Shown piece after piece: positions 10,137 through 19,399 of a DNA stretch of 64,000 bases; position 1 is the stretch's first letter; each line of letters starts with the position of its first letter. The stretch is from Gnetum montanum (Eukaryota; Streptophyta; Gnetopsida; Gnetales; Gnetaceae), in the NCBI GenBank assembly GCA_015680685.1, contig MNCI01002736.1, forward strand, positions 547,157 to 611,156, written 5' to 3'. Below the pieces are notes generated by a model. It did not search any database. It worked only from the letters and a program-made list of their open reading frames with translations, and was not told the DNA's origin. Made by a program: the position numbers and the translations under genes.

Positions 10137-10769
10137 TGCAGGATGGATTAACACCCTTTTCTTGATGGTTGAAGATTGTTTTGTTTCTCCAACTAATACA
10201 TCAATTGATTCATTAATTAATAATCAACTGATATTGATATAGCAACTGATTCTCCAACTAATTTATCTACATTATTTAATTTTAGTAATATTTAATGACA
10301 TCATATAATATATTATTTAATTCTTAACAGCCTTTCTACCCCCCTTAAGAGCACTGACTCTGGTAGTGTAATTAATGACATGCCATAGTGATCTTAAGAC
10401 TATCTATAAGGGTTATGCATTAAATCTTAAAGCTCAAAAGGTTGAATTTATGATATCATCGAATTATTTGATACCCAAATGATAAATCTGACATCACCAT
10501 TGAGTTCAAAAGGGTGAAAAATGTTGGAAATAATTATTCATATGTTGAAAATGGACATTGTATGCTTAAGTGATGCCAAAATTAAAGTTTTGAGTATCTC
10601 AAGGCACTATATTGGGCAAAGAGTAAAAACTAATTTTTGGGGTTCTCTCGGATAGATCAAACTTCACCATTGGGTCTGAAAGGTTGAAATCTATAAGAAA
10701 CGACTCTTTGTTCATCAAAAAAGATTTTCAAAATCAAAAGTTATGGCTTCTAGAGTCTAAGACCTTTGA

Positions 10770-10834
10770 CACAAAAAACAAGACTTCCCAAGAGGTCACC
10801 CATCCTAGTTCTACCCTAGAATGAGCATGCTTAA
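10770..10834 (-). pseudogene. 5S rRNA-derived fragment
   Basis: On the minus strand, TTAAGCATGCT, then ACTAGGATGGGTGACCTC and TTGGGAAGTC, match the 3' half of plant 5S rRNA in order. This covers the internal control region of the RNA polymerase III promoter (A box, intermediate element, C box). The 5' half of the gene is missing, so it cannot be a functional rRNA gene. It sits in the interior of the LTR element, upstream of the CCR4-like sequence and in the same sense. Confidence 0.75.
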
Positions 10835-11240
10835 TGATGAAATTTTTACTCTGTTGTTACCAAGGCACAAATTTTGAATTTTTGCAAATATTTGTGTGTT
10901 CTTAATTTAAATTAATGACTAAAGATGAAAATTTTAAATTTTTCCGTCAGTTGATAGAATTTCAAAATTTCCATCAATTGTTAGGAAATTTTGAATTTCC
11001 TGTCTGCTGATGAAAAATTTTTGTTGTGCAGATGTCAGTCGATTTCAAGGTCTACATGGTAGTCCCTTGGGTAGGTGCGGCTTATGTTAGGGTCCACGTG
11101 GCCCATCTTAGGGCTTGTGCAACCTTTTTTAGGGCCTGTGTAGCCCATCATTGGGCTTACGTGGCTCCTTGATTAGGCTTGTGCGGCTTCTGCACTTGTT
11201 TGGCAAAGGTGATTTCTTACAGTGTTCGAAGAGGCTAATT

Positions 11241-11409
11241 TTGGTAGCACATGAGATGGTTTGTGGTGGCATGGGAGGCAGTTTATGGTGGCGTAGGAGG
11301 TAGTTTGTGATAGCACAAGAGGTGGTTTACGGTGGTGTAGGAGGTAGTTTATGGTGGCATGGGAGGTAGTTTGTGGTAGCACATAAGGTAGTTTGTGGTG
11401 GCTTTGAAG
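11241..11409. repeat. 22-bp minisatellite, about 7.7 units
   Basis: Units of exactly 22 bases start at 11256, 11278, 11300, 11322, 11344, 11366 and 11388, preceded by a partial unit. The core is GTAGTTTATGGTGG followed by eight more variable bases ending AG. Changes between units are mostly C/T and A/G. It lies inside the 7682-13186 element. Since 22 is not a multiple of 3, it would shift any reading frame. Confidence 0.8.
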
Positions 11410-12597
11410 GTAGCCAAGGACACACATGTAGGGTGGAGAATGCATTAGAGAATAATACACAGGCATGGCAGAAGGGCATGCAATTGCAAGGCATGTGTGA
11501 CATAGAGAGTGGTGGTTTCAAAGCATGGTTGTATGGTGCATGGCTAGTAGGTAGCAGGTGGGTGGCGATGGCAGTGGACGCAACAAGGCAGTGGTGTGTC
11601 TAGCGATGATAGGGAAAAGCATCATGGTGGCCTATGCACTGTGGTGGATGCTATTTGGCCCTTGCAGGCCAATGCAATCTGTAATTTTTTTATTATATAT
11701 ATAAGGTGGGGGGGCTTTAGGGTTTGAACCCATAACCTTCTTTTCAAAATTTTAAATTTTTAAACTTATTATTATTATTTTATTCCACCTTGCCTTGATG
11801 GTTGATGTGGTGGTTTAGTCAATGATAGGGTAGGGGTTTGATATTGGTAAATGGCAATTTTGGGTTGATCTTTGATCCTAAAATTTTGACATTTTTCTTT
11901 AGTTATTTTTTATTTTTAAATAATAATAATAATTTAATATTATTTTAATGCACATATAACAAGAAAGTTTAGACATCAATATCTCCCAAACTGTAAGTCC
12001 AATCGAGATGAAATTTGTACCATTAGAATCATCTCGACAAGTACTACACTTTGGACATAATTTTAGGGTTCAAAAATGAAATTGGTTTTTTTAGGAATTA
12101 AAAAGATTAAACTAGCCTATTTTGTTGAATTAACATTTTTAGGCTAACATATGGTAACGTGGAATCTTCTAGATTACTTGGATAGTGAATTTCAACAAAA
12201 CAAGATCAATTTAAGTCATAGTTACTAACTTTCTAAAAAGAAATTTAATAATGACCCTAATCAATTAATAATTATACTATTAAGATGCATAAGAGTTACC
12301 TGAAGTGGTGTGTCATTATCTTACCAACATCTTTTGTAATTGATAAGTCTTGATGAGGTGTAATCAAATCTTCCTTGGTTAATGATATCCATGAAAGAAT
12401 TTTGTTGGTTGCTAGGATCTAAATGTGTGATCTCTTGTTCATGAAATCAATGAAAGGGTATCTTCTAACTTACATCACAGACATATGGTGCATTTGGTGA
12501 TCATTAATGGTTTTCCCTATCTTGTGGCTTCAAGGCTCATCATCAAGTTCATGTTGTAGTCGACCTATGGTTTTGAATGGCCCTTAGGTCGTGGTTT

Positions 12598-12609
12598 GCT
12601 TTGATACCA
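12598..12609 (-). other. Primer binding site (initiator-Met type)
   Basis: TGGTATCAAAGC on the minus strand lies four bases inside the LTR end at 12614. It matches the common plant PBS TGGTATCAGAGC with one G-to-A change. Confidence 0.75.
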
Positions 12610-12613
12610 ATTA

Positions 12614-13186
12614 TGACATCTCATCCCTAAATGTCATGGCAAATGTCAAATATATGATATATTAGACATTATGCGTATGAAGAAAATATACCAAATGCAA
12701 AATACATGTGATATTCGACTTTATATATAAAGGAAATAATAGGAAAAATGTAGAAAGAGAAAGAAAAGAATTCTTTATTGATATGGAATAGCGTATCTGA
12801 ATCGTGCTCTAAGAGTGTTTCTTGGGGTTTTCTTCCTTTGGCATCTATCCCTTAGAGGCAATCTAGCACTGCCATCACAATTAGGCCTATAACCCAACTA
12901 GAAGGAATGGCTAGTCCACTTCCTGTCCTGCTTCACCCAACTTCCTATGACTTGTTTGTACAAGCTCTACCACTCCATGCCAGCATGACCTCTAACCCCA
13001 GGTATAAATGCCTTAGGCCAAATCCCCAAAGGTTACCTTAAGAGACACATTTGTTATTACAACATGCCCTTTTGGATTTCAATTACAACTACCCTTTCGA
13101 GTCTTATTAAGATAATGATGACACTTGTTATGAAGAGACACCATCTTCATTAGGTAGTAGCATCATTTGTGAATGGGGATGTGACA
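12614..13186 (-). repeat. 5' LTR of the 5.5-kb element
   Basis: 573 bp with TG...CA ends in minus orientation, paired with 7682-8255 and next to the PBS. Confidence 0.85.
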
Positions 13187-13479
13187 CTATGGGTCCCTTG
13201 TGGTCCAAGCATATTTGATGATCTTCATTGAACTTGAGACATTCAATGAACATAACAATGTCTAAAAGAGCTTATTTGCATTGATGACCAAGCTACAAAC
13301 ATGAGTTGTTCAAGCTCTAATTCTTCTACTTATTATTTTCATATATGGTAATTATTCATTCTCTAAGTTAGTTCTTTTGCTATACCCCACTAGCATGTAA
13401 ATCTACTCTGGCAAAACTCAAGCTCTTTTATTATTAATTATATATTATCTTTTGTTTGGTCATGAATTTAGCATTCTTT

Positions 13480-14280
13480 TTCAAATAGTGATAAGGCACT
13501 TACAAGTTGTTTCTCTATCTCTTTCAAGGGCTTTCCTACTATGATGAAGGCTAAATTAAAATAACACAAGTTGGTGAGCTCCAACTAGTATGTGAGATCA
13601 TTAATATGTAGATCTTTCATTTTTAGCTCAAGTTAATTGGTTACATCCATTACATCTAGATGTTTTTTCACATTGCCATGCTAGAATACTATAGAACAGT
13701 CTTAAATTTAGTCTTGGCCATTTTGATTTCTTTCTATAAGCTCATCTAATCTTTGTAATAATTCCTGATATTCTTCAACTATTTGGCTTTATTCTTCTAG
13801 GCAACAATCTCCAGTTCCATTTACTACCAAATGGGCCTAACTTGCTACATGGATAGGTTCTAATTCTCTCTTGCTAACCTAGCTATCTTCAGATTTACCT
13901 TTTCTGGATTTTTTATGTATTAAATGTATCTTTCTAATACATTTCATTTTATTCTCTCCACATCCAAGCTTTGATTCTTCATAGCAAGCTCCCAATTTGT
14001 TGTCTCTAAATTAACAATGATCTTCTTGAGGATGAAATATTCGATTGAAGCTTGGAATCTAGCAAATGTGTCTCATTTCTTTTGCATAGACATCTCCTGG
14101 TTAGTAGCTTACATTCACTCTATTCTTGCTTTTTAAAATTATTTAAAATCTTCTAAAGTAATGTGCTTGGTTAGAACATTGGACTTTTCTTAAAGCTCTA
14201 TCAGATTTTGCTTTATCCAAAGTGCTTCAACTTCACTCTATTGTCTTAGTACTTTAACAAGTACTATCTTTCTCTTAAGG
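13480..14280 (-). pseudogene. Coiled-coil accessory ORF of a pol-less gypsy element
   Basis: On the minus strand the translation is rich in Leu, Glu, Lys and Gln with heptad-like spacing, for example SQIVEEYQELLQRLDELIER and KPLKEIEKQLVSALSLFEKE. Glutamine positions are often TAG. It resembles the corresponding part of the accessory ORF at 19.5-22.3 kb: both share a stretch encoding a Gln-Met-Ala-Lys-like motif before a second coiled coil. I know no family for it. It follows gag in the same sense, in the place where pol would be expected. Confidence 0.5.
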
Positions 14281-14294
14281 ATTAGTAGTTCAAA

Positions 14295-14546
14295 CTATAG
14301 GGTAGTGACATTTTTAGTAATGTCAAATGTTTGTGTTGAAGTGATAATGGTTGTTGGCTTTTGCATAGGATTAGGAGACACTGTTTTTGTGAGAAAGGAG
14401 GTTGTAGTAGATTGGTCTTGTGCTAGTCTTGATGAGCTAATAGACCTACTAGTTTTATTCACATGTGTAGGAATTGTTCCAAGGAAAGGATGTTTCCGAG
14501 ACTTATGCTCAAATCTACTAACATTATCATTCACTTGTATGTTCAA
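14295..14546 (-). pseudogene. Conserved gag-downstream ORF of the gypsy family
   Basis: MNIQVNDNVSRFEHKSRKHP recurs with few changes on the minus strand at 56972-57280 (FEHKSRKHP becomes YEHKSQKHP), followed by PTHVNKTSR and SPNPMQK in both. The segment is polar and Ser/Thr-rich with no catalytic motif. Its position between gag and the protease or accessory region suggests the gag C-terminus or a linker. Confidence 0.55.
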
Positions 14547-14879
14547 AACATGAGTGGCATTCTTCTATTGAGGTTGTGATGCCAATCCTTCCTGCATTGT
14601 TGGTGGTGACATATGTTGAAAGGAAGTATGCGAGTAATGAGGATGTGACGAATTATTAGAGGCATGGGATGATAATATCATAGGAGATGTTTTGAGTTGA
14701 TGGTATTTAGGTGGATAGTAGTAGTGTGTTGAGCCATGGGTAGTAAAACCATTTGAAGAAACAAGTTGTTGAACATAGTATTCGTAAGGGTCTAATTGGC
14801 AATAAGGATATTGCTAGTTTGTTGATGGCATCCCCAACGATTGTGGATTTTGTCATGGTTGTTGATATTAATAGATGTC

Positions 14880-16147
14880 ACATCCATCCTCCTTCTCTAT
14901 ATCTAAGTCTACAAAATATTCTACTTTAGCTATTTTTTGCTTGTTTCCTTGTTCTTTTTCCTCTTTTTGTTTTGATCACTTGATCCTATTTGCTTTTCCT
15001 TCTCCTCTATGATTTTCAAGTTTGTTGTAACTTTTTCATTCATCAACTTCCACATCTTATCTACCCTTACTTTAATCTCAGTGATAGAGTTTTGTATGAA
15101 ATCAACTCATCAAGAGCTACCTCTTTTTTCTTGATCATATATATGGACCTCCTTTTTGTGAAGAGTTGGATTCCTATTATATTCCTCTACACTCTTCCTT
15201 TTACATAACTCTCCATCTTCTTTTCCCACCTATTCAATTAGCCTTTGTATTTGATGGGCTTTCAACTTTGATAATTTTCCTTGAGCATAGATTCTAAGGG
15301 TCTCCCTAGTTTTGTTATGAAGCCCATCTATGATGCAATGAAGCTACTCCTTTTGAGAAAAGCCATGGCTTAGGCATCTATGTAGTAAAGAATAATATTT
15401 TCTCAAGATTGCATCAAGGCATTCATGATTTTTTCACTTCCACCCTTGGATTTGTTTTCTTAGATTCAACACTCATGAATAGGTTTGGTATTTTTCATTG
15501 AAGAGCTTAAGCCTTATAGACCATCGATGGATTAAATCTAGGTCCAACAATCTATACCAACTTTCAACTTCTTTTATTAGAGTTCTAGGAAAGTGCTTAA
15601 GCTTTTGCTACTTACTTTCACTATTTTGCAAGGTGTAGGCATCATGGAAGGCTTGAAAATGATGTTGTGGATTAAAATTATAGCCTCCCTTAAATTTAGG
15701 AATATTATTCATATCAATTCATTTGATGCAACTTTTTCTTTGATGCCTATGGGGTACTCTAACTACATCCTTGATTTGTAGCATACTTCTAGTAGCCAAC
15801 AAGGACTCACCATCATCAAACATATTGTGGTCATAATCTCTATTTCTATTTTCTTGATAGTGATGGTCTTTTCTATGCTCCCTTTGGTACCTTGTATCTT
15901 GTCATTAATTCCTACTTCTATCTCTATCATGATTTCTTAGTGAAGCTCTATCTCCATACCTACATTCATCTTTATCAAAACTAGACATTGAAGATAAAGA
16001 GGAAGATGGTAAATTGGGAGAATCATCGTGGCTCCTATATCTTCTCCTATGATCCCTTGGTTTATATCTTCCAAGTTTGTAAGAGGTCATAGGCCTTGAG
16101 TCCATCCTTATTCTAGGACTTGTTCCATCCCCCCTAGGATTATCCAT
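14880..16147 (-). pseudogene. gag (Retrotrans_gag type) of a minus-strand gypsy element
   Basis: The N-terminal 80 residues are open (MDNPRGDGTSPRIRMDSRP, then an Arg/Asp/Ser-rich stretch). Further down, about 15800-15200, a decayed frame shows the capsid-like core GYNFNPQHHFQAFHDAYTLQ, then KHFPRTLIKEVESWYRLLDL, LKLFNEKYQTYS and CIIDGLHNKTRETLRIYAQG. This is the pattern of plant Ty3/gypsy gag. In-frame TAG and TGA fall where Gln and Arg are expected. The same core is on minus at 26.0-27.8 kb and on plus at 48.0-48.4 kb. Confidence 0.75.
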
Positions 16148-16442
16148 GATAGTTGAATGTAGCCTTTGAATGTAGTAAGGATCTAAATAAACATATGAGA
16201 CCCTACTTACAATGGTTCACTCTAATTCTCTTTAACATAGATCCTATCATTTCTCTTATGAGACTTCTCATCATGTGATGGACTATCGATCCTATGTGAA
16301 GAAGACATGTTTGTAGTTAATAATGTATGTATGACTTAAAATATTAATATTTCATAAAAGGTAAAGCATTAATGATTTTATAGTGATCATTTATGATATA
16401 ACTAATCTAGATCACTAGCACCATCCCTAGCTCTAGCACCAA

Positions 16443-17482
16443 TGATGAGCAATGGGTATTTCTTATGTTGAATCATATGAATCACAAGCATTCACATGTA
16501 ATCTAGTTGAATTATATGGATACAATTAATGTGGTATCTAGATTTTTAAGCATTGATCACAGATCATTGTCTTATCACTTAGACTAGTAGTAGCTTTATC
16601 ATGTATGATTTAGTTCAATGTGAGACATATGATTGTTGATTTTGTTGGGGCTTTAAACTAATTGAATAATAACATAGAAATTAATTATTTAATTTAGTTA
16701 ATAATAAATTTAAGTTTGAAACTATCCTAAGGGAAATTAGTGTTTATTCCCAGCTTGCTATACATGTTCTAAACTCATGTACACATTGCTGGGATTAGTA
16801 AGTTTTATGCTACTAGGCAAACAAAGCAATAATGCTACTAGGATTACCAAGAATATACATATTTACTATCAAAACTGATTATGCTCATTTTGTTGATTGA
16901 TTAACATGCATGGAAATATAAATATTAACTAAGTACATAGAAAGTAAATTGCATTAAAATTAAATCTCTTCTAAGTCAAAGCTCTACAATGAATATGAAT
17001 CAATCTCGATCTTATTATCATTCATGGAATGTGTCCAAGTATAATGTCATTTGAATAAGATGTTGTACAATTGACTTAAATTCATATTGCAGTCACTTAC
17101 TAACTATTTGCTAAGATTACAAAAGCAAATTGCAAAAGTTCAGCTACACTATTAATCAAATGGTGCCAAATACACAATGAGTGCTCTCATATTTATAAGC
17201 AAATATAGACACTACATCAATGGGGATGTGTTAACTCATTTGGCTGCGTCAATGAGGATGCATTGACATAGTTAAGTTATAGTAGATGGGATATAGCATC
17301 TACGATACAGTAGATGCGATTTAGCATTTACAATGTAGTAGCTAACTAAGACACATTGACAGGAATGCTACAACATAGATACAACGTAGAATTTGTGATA
17401 TCTCAGCTAACAAATACACTTGACAAAATGATGCTTCATTATATTTTCACAACTTTGCTACCTAAAATATTAGGTTTCATCA
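16443..17482 (-). repeat. LTR of a minus-strand gypsy element
   Basis: In minus orientation it starts TGATGAAACC at 17482, right after a PPT-like run (catggggg), and ends GCTCATCA at 16443, followed by a PBS-like TTGGTGCTAGAGC. A TATAAATA-type box occurs near 17195. The core ggattaccaagaatatac resembles the LTRs at 18431-19325 and 46054-46907, so all belong to one superfamily. Having a PPT on one side and a PBS on the other means it is shared between two internal regions. Confidence 0.65.
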
Positions 17483-18430
17483 TACCCCCATGATTGAGTA
17501 AAAATTTATCTTTGAGTTATATATAAATAGATGAAGTTTCATTACAAAATATGTGGGGCGATCAAGACTAGATTGACAACAATTATAAAACTTTAGTACC
17601 ACATTATAAAATTTTATTCAAGTGAATGTATTACAAAATGACAAAAACACTAAACAGATATCAAAGTTTACAAAATTGCAAAGGTTTCAAAAATTCATCA
17701 AAGATGAATTTTCTTATTATCACTAGTAGTGATCAATTTTCCAACCTTGATTGTTATGTTGATGCTTCCCTTTTTATGCATAACAGATGGACTGAAATTT
17801 TTACTCATCATCCCATGGGTCTAGCAATTATGTGATGCTTGAGCTTTTATCGTTGTATATGATATTTTTCCATGAGCATATCCTTCTTTGTTCTCCTTTT
17901 GACCTCTTTTCCTTTCCTTGCAAAAGACTTTCAATCTTTGGCATTTTGTTTGACATCATCTGAAATTACCAAAGGATCAACATTAGTTTTAATAATTTTT
18001 CCTTAATGATTAACCCTTTCTAAATTGTTAGTTAGCTTAAAATTTGAAAAAATTTTAGCATTAAGGGTCAAGGTGATTTCATAATAATGTTTTCCAAGGC
18101 TCTAAGGTAAGTAAAATCATGAAGTTATTTAAGTTTTTTATTATTTTTACTATTAGTTATCATAATGTTTGAAAATGAGGTGTTAGAAACAAAAATTACA
18201 TCCTTAGCCCCCATGGCCAATGAGCTCTACTTCAGAAGATCATAAGATTTTTAGTAATGATAATCAAAGGTTTGATTCACAAGATATTGAAAATGCACTA
18301 GATTATTGAAAATCACAAGGATCCAAAATGGCCAAGAAATATTAAATTATAAAAGCATTAAAAATTAATTGAAATTGATGAGAAATAGTTTCAAGATCAT
18401 ACATAAATTTAGAGAAGTTTCCAATGATGT
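17483..18430 (-). mobile_element. Short internal region between two LTRs
   Basis: About 950 bases lie between LTR 18431-19325 and LTR 16443-17482. The PPT-like end is at 17483-17500. No gag or pol is recognisable. The arrangement LTR, short interior, LTR fits an internally deleted element or the leftover of unequal recombination between tandem elements. Confidence 0.45.
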
Positions 18431-19325
18431 TGATGAGCAATGGAGTAATCCAACACCCAACCATACAAGTCATGAGTGTTCATGCATGGCCCGATCGTAA
18501 TTCGTAGATAGATAATGTTAGTATACTAGTAATTTAGTTAAGTTCAAGACTGTTGTATTCCCACATGGAGCTAGTGAAGTACAAGTGTATGGTTTAGCTC
18601 ACTATGAAGCATATGATAGTTGATGTTGTAAGGATTGAAATATTCCTAAGCATAGCCATAATGAAAAGAAAGTAATTGCTAAGTCTAAGTAATGATAAAA
18701 ATGTAAATATGCTCTAGTCTATGGCAATGAGCATCTAGTCTTAATTTTCTATACACACCTTGGACTTCGTGTAACAATTACTGGGCTACCAAGTGTTATG
18801 CTACTAGGTGTACCAAGCAATAACACTACTAGGCTTACCAAAAAAGTACACTTAAGTGCTTGAAATCAATCATAATCATTTCACTTATTATTAACAAGTA
18901 AAAGTAAAGTGCTTGGGAAAGTAAACCATTAAACTAGGAAAACAGTAAACATTATGCTAAGTGAAAAAAAAAGTAAACTAAGGGAATGCTACAATGATGT
19001 GAAGCAATCTTGGTCTTTATTTCTATCATAAACTATGTCCAAGTACAATCTGTTTGAACAAAGACTCTATTCAACTACTAGACATCACACTATGGTCATT
19101 CACTTCTATCGCTAAACCCATGTAACAAAATTTCAAGAGTTTCGGTAAGGTGTGAAATGGAAAGCTATTAGATCGTGCATCCAAGTGTTGTATTTATAGG
19201 ACTACATACATCCCAAGATATCATATCAAAAATGATGTATCAAACAAACCAACATCAAATCAATGACATAGTTGATACAATGTCATTGCTACAATGTTGC
19301 ATTGACCAAAAATTTGACATCATCA
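18431..19325 (-). repeat. LTR (3') of the pol-less gypsy element at 18.4-28.1 kb
   Basis: In minus orientation it starts TGATGATGTC at 19325, after a PPT-like run (caattgtgaggg), and ends GCTCATCA at 18431. A CCTATAAATAC promoter box lies near 19190. Its end (18431-18620) matches 28092-28158 joined to 45889-46012, which is the other LTR of the same element, split by an insertion. Confidence 0.7.
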
Positions 19326-19399
19326 TACCCTCACAATTGATTGGAAACTCATCCTTGAGTTAAAACAAAATGAGGATAGATTCCCTTATAAAATTTGGA

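Larger units (their letters stand above)
7682..13186 (-). mobile_element. Non-autonomous LTR retrotransposon carrying a captured CCR4-type coding sequence
   Basis: Two direct copies of a ~573-bp sequence bound the element. On the minus strand they begin TGTCACATCCCC and end GATGTCA, with TG...CA ends. Inside the right copy is a primer binding site, TGGTATCAAAGC, close to the usual initiator-Met type TGGTATCAGAGC. Inside the left copy is a polypurine tract, AACCTAAGGGGGG. Flanks share TATG (7678-7681 and 13188-13191), a 4-5 bp target duplication. No gag, protease, RT or integrase is visible in the 4.36-kb interior. It holds instead a CCR4/EEP nuclease pseudogene, a 5S-derived piece and a 22-bp minisatellite. 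It must have relied on enzymes in trans. Confidence 0.85.
13187..17482 (-). mobile_element. Minus-strand Ty3/gypsy element, 5' half (LTR, gag, accessory ORF)
   Basis: Reading down from 17482 come an LTR (17482-16443), a PBS-like TTGGTGCTAGAGCTAGGG, gag (16147 to about 14880), a spacer ORF (14546-14295) and a coiled-coil region (about 14280-13480). The element is then cut at 13187 by the insertion of 7682-13186. Its far end is near 7386. No reverse transcriptase or integrase is visible on either side, so this looks like a pol-less derivative of the family that is complete at 46054-55394. Confidence 0.65.

Noticed and set aside
11173-11466. 97-codon minus ORF with His/Pro repeats
   Set aside because: It is the 22-bp minisatellite read as protein. 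The repeated text comes from the DNA repeat.
11700-11730. B-box-like GGTTCAAACCC on the minus strand
   Set aside because: No A box at the right distance and no tRNA fold, so no tRNA or SINE is called.
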